From: Nocardioides flavus (ex Wang et al. 2016)
Lineage (GTDB): Bacteria; Actinomycetota; Actinomycetes; Propionibacteriales; Nocardioidaceae
Assembly (NCBI RefSeq): GCF_014653115.1
Contig: NZ_BNAD01000001.1
Coordinates: 434,001 to 498,000, forward strand
DNA: 64,000 bases
Direction: 5' to 3'
Position numbers and translations under genes: made by a program. Below are positions 51,847 to 59,953 of the stretch, one piece after another; within the stretch, counting starts at the first letter, position 1, and each line of letters starts with the position of its first letter. The notes under the pieces were generated by a model. It had not been told where the DNA came from, made no database searches, and saw only the letters and a list, made by a program, of their open reading frames with translations.

Positions 51847-53376
51847 GTGAACCAGCAGCACCCCGCCCCGTCCTCCCCCGGCATCGACCCCGACAAGCTC
51901 GCCATCGCGCTGGAGGTCCTGCAGGAGGTCGCGACGCTGCCGCCGGAGCACGACGACGTACGGACCATGAAGCGCGCCGCGTCGTACATGTACAAGCTGA
52001 TCAAGAAGCAGCGCCGCGCCGAGATCCGCCTCGAGCGCCAGCAGCACGATCTCGACATCATCGCGCGGACGGCGACGGGCTCGCCGATGCGCATCGACGA
52101 CGAGACCGCCGGCATCCCGCTGGTCTCCAACGCTGCCGGCGCGTTCGCCGGCGAGCTGATCACCGCGCGCGGGTGCTACATCTGCAAGCAGGACTTCACG
52201 CTCGTCGACGCGTTCTACCACTGGCTGTGCCCGACCTGCGCGGCCATGAGCCACGCCAAGCGCGACCAGCGCACCGACCTCACCGGCAAGCGCGCGCTGC
52301 TCACCGGCGGCCGCGCCAAGATCGGGATGTACATCGCGCTGCGGCTGCTGCGCGACGGCGCGCACACCACGATCACGACGCGCTTCCCCAAGGACGCCGT
52401 ACGCCGGTTCGCCGCGATGGAGGACGCGGCCGACTGGCTGCACCGGCTCAAGGTCGTCGGCATCGACCTGCGCGACCCGACCCAGGTCATCTCCCTCACC
52501 GACGACGTCGCGGCCGACGGGCCGCTCGACATCATCATCAACAACGCGTGCCAGACCGTACGCCGCCTGCCGGGCGCGTACTCCCACCTCATCGACGGCG
52601 AGGCCGCACCCCTGCCGACCGCCGAGTCCCTCGGGGTGGCCGCGCTGCCGGAGATGGTCACCTTCGACCGGATCTCCGAGGCGCACCCGGCCGCGATCGC
52701 CGGCGCGCTGTCCTCGACGGCGGTCGCCCACCACGACGGCGAGTCCCGCGAGCACGCGCTCGCCGCGCACAACGCCGCGTCGCTGACCGCCCTCGCCCTC
52801 AAGGCGGGGGGCGCCTCGCTGGAGGCGCACCTGGCGGGCACGGCGATCGACGCGGGCGGCCTGATCCCCGACGTCCAGGACAACAACTCCTGGACCCAAG
52901 TGCTCGACGAGGTCGACCCGCTGGAGCTCCTCGAGGTGCAGTTCTGCAACTCGATCGCGCCGTTCCTCATCAACTCCCGGCTGCGGCCCGCGCTGCGGGC
53001 GGCCGTGCAGAACGGCGCCCGCCGCGCCTACATCGTCAACGTCTCGGCGATGGAGGGTCAGTTCGGCGGTCGTCGCTACAAGGGCGCCGGCCACCCGCAC
53101 ACCAACATGGCCAAGGCCGCGCTCAACATGATGACCAGGACCTCCTCCGGCGAGCTGTTCGAGACCGACCAGATCCTGATGACGGCCGTCGACACCGGCT
53201 GGATCACCGACGAGCGGCCGCACCACGAGAAGCTGCGGATCGCCGCCGAGGGCTGGCACGCACCGCTCGACCTGGTGGACGGGGCAGCGCGGGTCTACGA
53301 CCCCATCGTGCTCGGCGAGAGGGGCGAGGACCTCTACGGCTGCTTCCTGAAGGACTACCAGCCCGCCGCCTGGTGA
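51847..53376 (+). CDS. SDR-fold protein with zinc-ribbon-like insert and missing catalytic Tyr
   Basis: 509 aa, almost twice the usual SDR. Residues 15-75 are helical and may form a coiled coil. Residues 110-131 contain four Cys as CYIC and CPTC (Cys110, 113, 128, 131), a zinc-ribbon pattern. The Rossmann domain starts with LLTGGRAKIGMYIAL (152-166). The expected active site NVSAMEGQ (Ser400) is followed by HTNMAK, placing Thr419 where Tyr is usual and Lys423 in its normal place. No oxidoreductase activity should be assumed. Position right of the IS suggests that it may have a changed promoter, but its own -10 is intact. Confidence 0.8.
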   Translation: MNQQHPAPSSPGIDPDKLAIALEVLQEVATLPPEHDDVRTMKRAASYMYKLIKKQRRAEIRLERQQHDLDIIARTATGSPMRIDDETAGIPLVSNAAGAFAGELITARGCYICKQDFTLVDAFYHWLCPTCAAMSHAKRDQRTDLTGKRALLTGGRAKIGMYIALRLLRDGAHTTITTRFPKDAVRRFAAMEDAADWLHRLKVVGIDLRDPTQVISLTDDVAADGPLDIIINNACQTVRRLPGAYSHLIDGEAAPLPTAESLGVAALPEMVTFDRISEAHPAAIAGALSSTAVAHHDGESREHALAAHNAASLTALALKAGGASLEAHLAGTAIDAGGLIPDVQDNNSWTQVLDEVDPLELLEVQFCNSIAPFLINSRLRPALRAAVQNGARRAYIVNVSAMEGQFGGRRYKGAGHPHTNMAKAALNMMTRTSSGELFETDQILMTAVDTGWITDERPHHEKLRIAAEGWHAPLDLVDGAARVYDPIVLGERGEDLYGCFLKDYQPAAW

Positions 53377-53394
53377 CCTGACAGACTCCGCGGC

Positions 53395-54033
53395 ATGAGC
53401 CACCTGGAGACGCCCGAGGACTTCCACGCCCGAGTCGCCGCGGCGACCGACGACGAGGGGCGGTTGCCGGTCGCGATCGAGGCGATGCCGGGGTGGGACA
53501 TCTTCCCGTTCGAGCTGGACGGGCTCCGGCTCAAGCCGATCGAGCCCCTCGCCGACGCCGAGCCGCCGCGCCGTGGTGAGGACCCGGCCGACTGCAACTG
53601 CAGCGAGCCGATGCCGCCCGACCGCGCCGCGGAGGTGGCGTGGAGCAACGAGCGGTGGCGGCTCGTGGCCCTCGACATGAAGCTGCCGGTGTCGTTCATC
53701 CTGCGGCCGGTCCAGCACTACGACCTCGCCGACCTCCCCGACGAGATGGCCGCCGAGCTCGGCGTACTGATGGTGCGCATCACGGCCGCGATCGAGGAGC
53801 TGCCCAGCGTGGGCCGGTGCCACGTCGGCCGGTACGGCGACGGGGGCGCGCACGCCCACCCGTTCTTCTTCGGCCGTCCCGCCCGGATGCTGCAGCTGCG
53901 GGGGTCGTGCCTGCTCGACTGGGAGGAGAACCTCCCGGAGGTGCCGCTGGACGTGCGCAGGGCCAACGCCGGCCACGTCGGCCGCCGGCTCGTCGAGCGC
54001 GTGGGTGGCGACGGGCCGGCCTGGGAGGTCTGA
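53395..54033 (+). CDS. HIT-like superfamily protein
   Basis: 212 aa. The C-terminal half has the pattern GRCHVGRYGDGGAHAHPFFFGRP, with His residues like those of HIT or GalT-type hydrolases, preceded by PVSFILRPVQHYDLADLPDEM. A short Cys-rich piece CNCSEPMP lies at about 65-72. It may hydrolyse a nucleotide or sugar phosphate. CAGACT ends 7 nt upstream of the ATG, so it may have its own leaderless promoter even though the previous gene ends 18 bp before. Confidence 0.62.
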   Translation: MSHLETPEDFHARVAAATDDEGRLPVAIEAMPGWDIFPFELDGLRLKPIEPLADAEPPRRGEDPADCNCSEPMPPDRAAEVAWSNERWRLVALDMKLPVSFILRPVQHYDLADLPDEMAAELGVLMVRITAAIEELPSVGRCHVGRYGDGGAHAHPFFFGRPARMLQLRGSCLLDWEENLPEVPLDVRRANAGHVGRRLVERVGGDGPAWEV

Positions 54034-54058
54034 CCGGCCGTCGTCGGCCGTCCCTGCG

Positions 54059-54412
54059 TCAGGCGGGAGTGGCGTACGCCGCGACGCCTGTGTCGATGAG
54101 CACGCAGGGCTCGTCGCCGTCGGTCCAGGCGTCGTGCCCGGGCTCGAGGTCGATGACGTCGCCGGGGCCGATGGTGATCTCCTCACCGTCGTCGGAGCGG
54201 ACCGTCATGTGCCCGGAGATGCAGAACCCGGTGTGGTGGACCTGGCACGAGCTGGTGCCGGCGATCGGCTGGACATCCACGGACCAGCGCCAGCCGGGCT
54301 CGAAGACGCCGCGGCCCAGGGTGAAGTCGCCGAGCGTGACGACATCCATGTGGCCGTGGTCGCGGAAGGGACGAACCTCGTGCGGGTCGTCGATGTTGTG
54401 GGTGGTGGACAT
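54059..54412 (-). CDS. Small cupin-domain protein
   Basis: 117 aa, one cupin barrel: GRGVFEPGWRWSVDVQPIAGTSSCQVHHTGF and HMTVRSDDGEEITIGPGDVIDLEPGHDAWTDGDEP (partly quoted) hold the two cupin motifs; His residues at HHTGF, Glu/His at EPGHDAW could bind a metal. GATCGT ends 7 nt before ATG 54412, favouring it over the upstream start. Substrate unknown. Confidence 0.8.
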   Translation of the reverse strand: MSTTHNIDDPHEVRPFRDHGHMDVVTLGDFTLGRGVFEPGWRWSVDVQPIAGTSSCQVHHTGFCISGHMTVRSDDGEEITIGPGDVIDLEPGHDAWTDGDEPCVLIDTGVAAYATPA

Positions 54413-54512
54413 GCGGTCCACGATCCTCCGCGCGTGGCCGCCCGGCCGTCCAGCCACGACGAATCCCGCAGATGGGGGATGACCGGAAGCGAGCCGGTCG
54501 ACCGGGGAGCAC

Positions 54513-54549
54513 GCCCGCGTGCTGCCCCGACGAGGGACAGCACGCGGGC
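54513..54549 (-). terminator. Hairpin downstream of the Hcp-like gene
   Basis: GCCCGCGTGCTG (54513-54524) and CAGCACGCGGGC (54538-54549), 12-bp perfect stem. Confidence 0.75.
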
Positions 54550-54566
54550 CCGGGGACCGGCGGGCC

Positions 54567-55196
54567 TCAGGAAGGTGTGTTCGTCGCGAGGTCGTACGCC
54601 GCGGTGCTGTCTCCCACGGTGGTCGTGATCTTGGTGAAGTTGAGCGACAGGGTCTCGCTGAACGAGGTGCCGCCTGCCGACGTCGAGAGACCGGAGATGA
54701 TCACGTCCCTCAGCTCGTAGGCGAACGGCGTGCCGTCCGGGAGGGACCCGGTCAGCTCCACCTCAGGCAGGATCGCCCCCCGGGTGTTGTAGCCGAACAG
54801 GACGGGCGAGATGTCGTCGGTCGTGCGGGTCAAGGTCATCTCCGACACCGACGGCTGGGAGCTCGTCCGGGTCCCGCCGGAGGAGCTGGAGACCCCGACC
54901 CCGATCCCGTTCTGGAGCGAGTAGACGGGGGTGCTGAACGGCTGCCCGCCCTCCGGGTGGATGGTCATCGTCGCGACGGGCTGGCTGGTGGCGACGGGGG
55001 CGGGCGGCCTGGCTCTGTCGTTGCCGCTGGCGCTGCCGGCACCGGTCAGGCCGAGCGCGACGGCCCCGATCGCGGGGACGGCCAGCACGGTGGCGAGCCT
55101 GGGGCGGATGCGTGAAGTGTCGACTGTGTCCTCGTACGGTTCGCGCGGATGGACCTCCCGCCCGCTGGGGGTGACGTCGGGCGCCCGAGCCGTCAT
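54567..55196 (-). CDS. Secreted Hcp-like (T6SS tube family) protein
   Basis: 209 aa. An N-terminal hydrophobic helix at about 37-58 (LATVLAVPAIGAVALGLTG) looks like a signal peptide after a long n-region. The rest matches Hcp by layout: YSLQNGIGVGVSSSSGG, SVSEMTLTRTTDDISPVLFGYNTRG, ELRDVIISGLSTSAGG and TLSLNFTKITTTV. Hcp forms the type VI tube in Gram-negatives; a secreted form without T6SS genes points to another use. The start ATG 55196 is preferred over an earlier one. Family recall is motif-based. Confidence 0.7.
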   Translation of the reverse strand: MTARAPDVTPSGREVHPREPYEDTVDTSRIRPRLATVLAVPAIGAVALGLTGAGSASGNDRARPPAPVATSQPVATMTIHPEGGQPFSTPVYSLQNGIGVGVSSSSGGTRTSSQPSVSEMTLTRTTDDISPVLFGYNTRGAILPEVELTGSLPDGTPFAYELRDVIISGLSTSAGGTSFSETLSLNFTKITTTVGDSTAAYDLATNTPS

Positions 55197-55270
55197 GACG
55201 GCGAGCCGAACGTAGCGACTCCCGGGACCCCGCACCAGCGGTCCCGGACCAGTGGTCCTCCACGCGTGCC

Positions 55271-55303
55271 GCCGCCCCGGCCGAGCGTGTCGGCCGGGGC
55301 GGC
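55271..55303 (-). terminator. Strong hairpin downstream of the PRC-barrel gene
   Basis: GCCGCCCCGGCCGA (55271-55284) with its 14-base complement at 55290-55303, 5-nt loop. Confidence 0.8.
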
Positions 55304-55326
55304 GGGGAACGTGTCGAGCCGCTGGG

Positions 55327-55671
55327 TCAGCGGGTCGCGTACGGGGTGTAGTAATCGGTGTGACGACCGCGTGAGTCGTCGTTCCAGTCGTCCTTGTCGT
55401 AGTCCGGCGCGGACTTGATCTGGTCCTTCGACAGGTTGACGATGACGTTCTTGCCGTCGTGGTCGACGCCGGTCACGGCGCCGGCGGGGATCAGGCGCTT
55501 CTTGCCGAAGATCCAGAAGCCGGTGTCCACGACGAGCCACTGGCCGGCCGCGTCGTTGCTGGCCTCGTCGATCTTGCCGATCGAGCCGTCGGTGGCCTCG
55601 ACGTCGTAGCCGATGAGGTCGCTGTCCTGGCTCCACGCGGTGTCGCGGTAGCTCCACACTGTGTCACTCAT
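55327..55671 (-). CDS. PRC-barrel domain protein
   Basis: 114 aa. The PRC barrel core is LIGYDVEATDGSIGKIDEA, LVVDTGFWIFGKKRLIPAGAV and VIVNLSKDQIKSAPDYD (about residues 15-85). Such proteins include stress-linked small proteins and RimM-like domains. GGAGGGAATC precedes ATG 55671, which is better than an upstream in-frame start. Role unknown. Confidence 0.85.
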   Translation of the reverse strand: MSDTVWSYRDTAWSQDSDLIGYDVEATDGSIGKIDEASNDAAGQWLVVDTGFWIFGKKRLIPAGAVTGVDHDGKNVIVNLSKDQIKSAPDYDKDDWNDDSRGRHTDYYTPYATR

Positions 55672-55749
55672 GATTCCCTCCCAGGGGTTCTCGGTTGTTG
55701 TGCCGAACCACCGACGCAACCACCGCCGCGGACCGGCGCACACACCCGA

Positions 55750-55778
55750 GGGGCGGTGTCACAGCGGGTTACCGCCCC
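55750..55778 (-). terminator. Hairpin after the PhnB-like gene
   Basis: GGGGCGGT (55750-55757) and ACCGCCCC (55771-55778), 13-nt loop. Confidence 0.55.
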
Positions 55779-55806
55779 AGGGGTACGTCCGCAGGGAGGG
55801 GCTGCC

Positions 55807-56235
55807 TCAGGACGGCGCGGCGCTCCCTGCGATGTTGACCAGCCAGCCGATCCCGAACCGGTCGACGAACATGCCGAACTCGTCCCCCCAGGGCGCGGCC
55901 TGGAGCGGCTGGCGCACCTCGCCGCCCTCGGACAGCGCCGCGAACCACGAGCGCAGCGCGTCGCCGTCCTCGGGCCCGCCGGACAGGCTGACCGAGACGT
56001 TGTCACCGAAGGTGACCTGGACCATCTCCGGTGGCGCGTCCGCACCCATGATCGTCATGCCGCCCGGCGTCGTGAGCTGGCCGTGCATCACCTGCGCGGC
56101 CAACGGGCCCTCGGTGCCCATGTCGCCGAACGTCATGATGCTGAGGTCGCCGCCGAGCACTGTCTGGTAGTGCTCCAGCGCCTCGCGCGCCTGTGCGTCG
56201 GGGAAGTTGAGGTACGGGTTGAGCAGGACGGACAT
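55807..56235 (-). CDS. PhnB-like VOC-superfamily protein
   Basis: 142 aa glyoxalase-fold protein: PYLNFPDAQAREALEHYQTVLGGDL and VSVSLSGGPEDGDALRSWFAALSEGGEVRQPLQAAPWGDEFGMFVDRFGIGWLVNIA (partly quoted) are typical of PhnB/3-demethylubiquinone-like VOC proteins. The acidic residues DGD and GDE, and His where present, may bind metal. ATG 56235 has GGGGG upstream. Substrate unknown; it is not an enzyme of known phosphonate use here. Confidence 0.85.
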   Translation of the reverse strand: MSVLLNPYLNFPDAQAREALEHYQTVLGGDLSIMTFGDMGTEGPLAAQVMHGQLTTPGGMTIMGADAPPEMVQVTFGDNVSVSLSGGPEDGDALRSWFAALSEGGEVRQPLQAAPWGDEFGMFVDRFGIGWLVNIAGSAAPS

Positions 56236-56309
56236 GACGGGCCCCCTGTCGTCGGGTCTGGACTCCCAATGTAGGAAGCGCCCGCGTCCGCGGGAAGGGG
56301 CCGTACGGC

Positions 56310-56570
56310 TCAGTCGCGGACCGGCCGCTCCCAGTGCCGCAGCGCCGCGCACTGCTCGACGAAGGCACCGACCGTGGACGCGGTGAGCTCGGGGCACCCC
56401 TCGTCCGGCGTGCCGCCCGCCGCGTCGAGCAGCGCCTCGGCGTCGGCCGCCCAGCGCAGGAACTTCTGGTGCGCGAACGCGTCGTCGACGAAGTCACAGG
56501 CCGTCTTGCGCCCGACGAGCTGCTCGGCCCCGTCGGCGGACGGCACGACCGCCACCGCGTCGAAGAGCAC
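56310..56570 (-). pseudogene. Isolated tail of a large-subunit (KatE/HPII-type) catalase
   Basis: 86 codons matching the extreme C-terminal domain of HPII-like catalases: VLFDAVAVVPS, DFVDDAFAHQKF and VEQCAALRHWERPV. The haem-binding catalase domain (about 600 residues) is absent: upstream lies the FMN reductase gene on the same strand. GTG 56570 has no ribosome binding site, and the open frame continues upstream without a start. Probably a remnant of a deleted katE; a stand-alone small protein is possible but less likely. Confidence 0.6.
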
Positions 56571-56619
56571 CGACGGCGGCCCCGGGGGTCCCGACCGGTC
56601 CGTCGGGGTGGGGCGCCGC

Positions 56620-57279
56620 TCAGTCGGTGCCGGAGTGCCCGCGCAGCAGGTCGCCGAAGGGCGTCACGTCGGCCTCGACCTGGGTGCCGGACGTACGCCG
56701 GGGGCGGGCGGCGAGGTCAGGGGTGAACCCGCCGACCCCGTAGTCGCCGCGGCCGACGACGAGCGCGGCGAGCTCGGCTGCGGCGCGGGTGATGCGGTCC
56801 GAGAGCCCGTGGCTGCCGAAGTCCTCGGTCGCGGCGAAGACGCCGGTGGGGACGACGACCGCCCGCAGGTAGGCGAAGAGCGGGCGCAGCGCGTGGTCGA
56901 GCACCAGCGAGTGCCGGGCGCTGCCGGCGGCCGCGGCGATGAGCACCGGCGTACCGGTCAACGAGTCCTTGTCGAGGGCGTCGAAGAACATCTTGAACAG
57001 CCCGCTGTAGCTGCCGTTGAAGACGGGCGTGACCACGACGAGCCCGTCGGCCGCGGCCACCAGCTCGCGCAGCTCGGTGAGCCGAGGCGTCGGGATGCCG
57101 CCGGTGACCATGAAGGTCGCCAGCTCCCCCGCGACCTCGCGCACCTCGACGAACTCGACGTCGGCCGACTCGCCCCGCGCGGTCACCTGCGCGACCGTGG
57201 CCTCGGCGACTTGGTCCGCGAGGAGCCGGGTGGACGACGGGACGGTCAGTCCCGCCGTCACCACGACGATCCGCCTCAC
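56620..57279 (-). CDS. NADPH-dependent FMN reductase (CE1759-like)
   Basis: 219 aa flavodoxin-fold reductase: VVVTAGLTVPSSTRLLADQV is the FMN phosphate loop and VVVTPVFNGSYSGLFKMFFDALD the second FMN motif. It supplies reduced flavin to the adjacent luciferase-like monooxygenase; the two overlap by 4 bp (GTGA) and read as one operon. The C-terminal 35 residues are beyond the usual fold. Family naming is recalled; the reductase role is firm. Confidence 0.88.
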   Translation of the reverse strand: MRRIVVVTAGLTVPSSTRLLADQVAEATVAQVTARGESADVEFVEVREVAGELATFMVTGGIPTPRLTELRELVAAADGLVVVTPVFNGSYSGLFKMFFDALDKDSLTGTPVLIAAAAGSARHSLVLDHALRPLFAYLRAVVVPTGVFAATEDFGSHGLSDRITRAAAELAALVVGRGDYGVGGFTPDLAARPRRTSGTQVEADVTPFGDLLRGHSGTD

Positions 57280-58460
57280 GCGGTGACCTGGTCTCGTGAC
57301 GGGCGCTGGGCGCCCTCGTCGACCGACGAGGCAGCGCGCTCCTCGACCAATGCCCGGGCGGGCTCGACGAGGTGGTGCGGGGCATCGGGGCCGGACGCGA
57401 CCAGCGAGGCGTGGGTCGGGGGGTCGCTCGGCACGTGTGCCGGGCGACGCCGCTCGAACTCCGCGCGCAGCACGGGCACGACCTCGGAGCCGAGCATCTC
57501 GACCTGCTCCAGCACCAGCGACGTCGGCAGCCCCGCGTGGTCGATGAGGAACATCTGGCGCTGGTAGTCACCGACGTAGTCGGCGAAGCCGAGCGTGCGC
57601 TCGACGACCTGCTCGGGGGTCCCGACGGTCAGCGGCGTCATCTCGGTGAAGTCCTCCAGGGACGGGCCGTGGCCGTAGACGGGGGCGTTGTCGAAGTAGG
57701 GGCGGAACACGCGCTTGGCCTCCGCCTCGGAGCCGGCCATGAAGACCTGCCCACCCAGGCCGACGATCGCCTGGTCGGCGGAGCCGTGGCCGTAGAACTC
57801 GTAGCGCTGGCGGTAGAGACGCACCATCTGCTCGGTGTGCTCCTTGTTCCAGAAGATGTGGTTGTGGAAGAAGCCGTCACCGTAGTACGCCGCCTGCTCG
57901 GCGATCTCGGTGCTGCGGATCGAGCCGTGCCAGACGAAGGGCGGCGTGCCGTCGAGCGGCGCGGGCGTGGAGGTGTAGCCCTGCAGGGGCGTACGGAACT
58001 GGCCCTGCCAGTTGACGACCGGCTCGCGCCAGAGCTTGCGCAGCAGGTGGTAGTTCTCCACGGCGAGCCGGATGCCGTCGCGGATGTCCTTGCCGAACCA
58101 CGGGTAGACCGGGCCGGTGTTGCCGCGGCCCATCATCAGGTCGACGCGGCCGCCGGAGAGGTGCTGGAGGAAGGCGTAGTCCTCCGCGATCTTCACCGGG
58201 TCGTTGGTGGTGATCAGCGTGGTGCTCGTCGAGAGCAGGAGCCGCTCGGTCTTCGCCGCGATGTAGCCGAGGTGGGTGGTCGGCGACGACACGACGAAGG
58301 GCGGGTTGTGGTGCTCGCCGGTGGCGAAGACGTCGAGCCCCACCTCCTCGGCCTTGAGGGCGATGCGCGTCATCGACTCGATGCGCTCGGCCTCGGACGC
58401 GGTGCGTCCGGTGGTCGGGTCCGTGGTGACGTCGCCGACGCTGAAGATGCCGAACTGCAT
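57276..58460 (-). CDS. Luciferase-like (LLM) flavin-dependent monooxygenase, CE1758-like
   Basis: 394 aa. The LLM barrel is clear: QFGIFSVGDVTTDPTTGRT, GLDVFATGEHHNPPFVVSSP, LLSTSTTLITTNDPVKIAEDYA and DLMMGRGNTGPVYPWFGKD. It uses FMNH2 from the reductase encoded next to it to oxidise an unknown substrate. GGAGGGAACC precedes ATG 58460, favouring it over an earlier ATG. The palindrome at 58476-58495 is at the right distance to control it. The C-terminal 50 residues are acidic and unusual. Confidence 0.92.
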   Translation of the reverse strand: MQFGIFSVGDVTTDPTTGRTASEAERIESMTRIALKAEEVGLDVFATGEHHNPPFVVSSPTTHLGYIAAKTERLLLSTSTTLITTNDPVKIAEDYAFLQHLSGGRVDLMMGRGNTGPVYPWFGKDIRDGIRLAVENYHLLRKLWREPVVNWQGQFRTPLQGYTSTPAPLDGTPPFVWHGSIRSTEIAEQAAYYGDGFFHNHIFWNKEHTEQMVRLYRQRYEFYGHGSADQAIVGLGGQVFMAGSEAEAKRVFRPYFDNAPVYGHGPSLEDFTEMTPLTVGTPEQVVERTLGFADYVGDYQRQMFLIDHAGLPTSLVLEQVEMLGSEVVPVLRAEFERRRPAHVPSDPPTHASLVASGPDAPHHLVEPARALVEERAASSVDEGAQRPSRDQVTA

Positions 58461-58475
58461 GGTTCCCTCCGAATG

Positions 58476-58495
58476 GTGGTTGAAGTTTGTACCAC
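58476..58495. promoter_or_regulatory. Palindromic operator upstream of the LLM gene
   Basis: GTGGTTGAAGTTTGTACCAC; 15 of 20 positions equal the yceI site at 37100-37119. The site ends 15 bp upstream of the ATG. MarR-type control is inferred. Confidence 0.6.
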
Positions 58496-58520
58496 TCCCA
58501 ACCTGCCTGACGGCCCCAGT

Positions 58521-58532
58521 ATTCCGCGGAAT
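58521..58532. promoter_or_regulatory. Perfect 12-bp palindrome in the LLM-TPR gap
   Basis: ATTCCGCGGAAT lies midway between the divergent LLM and TPR genes; possible operator, no factor proposed. The 148-bp gap holds no gene. Confidence 0.35.
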
Positions 58533-58608
58533 CGCCGGGCGACGTACGGCGTTGGCCCCCTGTCCGGGCGCACGCTCGGACCAGGAGAGGCGTCCGAGAG
58601 GAGCGACC

Positions 58609-58995
58609 ATGACCGACTTCACCCCCTTCGAGCAGCTGCTGCGCGGACACGCGGGCCTGCTCGGGGACTCCACGCACGACCGTTGGCTGCGCGCCCAGGC
58701 GCTCTTCGAGGAGCGTGCCTACCGCGAGGCCGCCGTCCTGCTCGGCGAGCTGCTCGACGATCCCGGCGACGTGGGCCACGAGCTCACCGACGTACGCCTG
58801 CTGCTGGCGCGTTCGCTGTTCCACTCCGCCCAGCTCGACGGCACCATCCGGGTCGCGACCGAGCTGCTCGAGCACGACCCCAACGAGCCGTACGCCCACC
58901 TGCTGCTCGGCCGCGCGCTGCAGCGCAAGGGCCGCAGGGACGAGGCGCAGCCGCACCTGCGCCTCGCCGAGCTGCTGGGCGGCTATCGGAGCTGA
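58609..58995 (+). CDS. Small tetratricopeptide-repeat protein
   Basis: 128 aa, made of three to four TPR-like helix pairs (WLRAQALFEERAYREAAVLLGELL, LLLARSLFHSAQLDGTIRVATELLEHDP, AHLLLGRALQRKGRRDEAQPHL). It should be a protein-protein interaction module. GAGAGGAGC precedes ATG 58609, and a 7-bp inverted repeat CTCGGAC/GTCCGAG (58575-58598) sits just upstream in the leader. Partners unknown. Confidence 0.85.
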   Translation: MTDFTPFEQLLRGHAGLLGDSTHDRWLRAQALFEERAYREAAVLLGELLDDPGDVGHELTDVRLLLARSLFHSAQLDGTIRVATELLEHDPNEPYAHLLLGRALQRKGRRDEAQPHLRLAELLGGYRS

Positions 58996-59089
58996 GCCGT
59001 CCGGCCGGGGCGCGAAGCCTCGGTGAACACTCGCTCCACGGCCCCGTCCGGGCGCGACACCCCGGGCGGGGCCGACCCATGCTGGGTCC

Positions 59090-59953
59090 GTGACCAGCTA
59101 CGGCGACACCACCGGACCGCTCGCCATCGCCCACCGCGGCGGCGCGGGCCTCGCCGCAGAGAACACGCTCGCGGCCTTCGCGCGGGCCACCGCACTCGGC
59201 CTGACCCACCTCGAGACCGACGTGCGCACCACCCGCGACGGGCACGTCGTGTGCTTCCACGACGCGACGCTCTCCCGGGTCACCGGGCACCCCGGGCGGG
59301 TCGCCGACCTCGACCTCGCCGACCTGCGGCGCCTGCGTGTCGACGGGACCGACCAGGTGCCCACGCTCCGCGAGGCGCTGGCGACCTTCCCCACCGCCCG
59401 GTTCGCGATCGACCTCAAGGACGAGGCGTCCATCGGAGCCATGGCCCGACTGCTGCGGGCCCACCCGGGCTGGGCCGAGCGCACCCTCGTCGCCGGCGCG
59501 TGGAGCGGCTGGCTGCGACGCCTCCGCGACGAGGCCCCGGGCGTCACCACCGCCCTCGGCTGGCGCTCGCTCACGACCTTGGTGGCCTGCTCGCGCGGGG
59601 GCGTACGTCCCCCGGGCCTGCGCCCCGGCACCGGCTCGACCGGCACCTTCGCCCACGTGCCGATCCGGCTCGGCCGGCTCCCCGTCCACTCCGGGAGGGT
59701 GATCGCGCGTGCCCACGAGCTCGGCATCCGGGTCGTCGTGTGGACCGTCGACGACCCCGTGACGATGCGCTCGCTCCTCGACATGGGCGTCGACGGCATC
59801 ATCACCGACCGTCCCGACGTCCTCCGCGAGGTGCTCGTCGCCCGTGGGGAGTGGACGGGCGCTCAGACGTGCTCGAGCACCTCGGCGCCCAGACCGTGCG
59901 AGACGGCCCAGAGCACCGCCTGGCTGCGGCTGTGTACGCCCGTCTTGCGGTAG
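59090..59953 (+). CDS. Glycerophosphodiester phosphodiesterase
   Basis: 287 aa. The GDPD signature is complete: IAHRGGAGLAAENTLAAF with the first His, LTHLETDVRTTRDGHVVCFHDATLSRVTG with the Glu, Asp and second His. The TIM barrel ends VVVWTVDDPVTMRSLLDMGVDGIITDRPD. It hydrolyses glycerophosphodiesters to glycerol 3-phosphate and alcohol. CATGCT ends 6 nt before GTG 59090. The last 30 codons extend 91 bp into the converging LuxR gene; the sequence there is poorly conserved-looking (Ser/Cys-rich). Confidence 0.9.
   Translation: MTSYGDTTGPLAIAHRGGAGLAAENTLAAFARATALGLTHLETDVRTTRDGHVVCFHDATLSRVTGHPGRVADLDLADLRRLRVDGTDQVPTLREALATFPTARFAIDLKDEASIGAMARLLRAHPGWAERTLVAGAWSGWLRRLRDEAPGVTTALGWRSLTTLVACSRGGVRPPGLRPGTGSTGTFAHVPIRLGRLPVHSGRVIARAHELGIRVVVWTVDDPVTMRSLLDMGVDGIITDRPDVLREVLVARGEWTGAQTCSSTSAPRPCETAQSTAWLRLCTPVLR

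Noticed and set aside
54567..55196. Type VI secretion system
   Set aside because: No sheath, baseplate or ClpV genes are present; only an Hcp-like protein.
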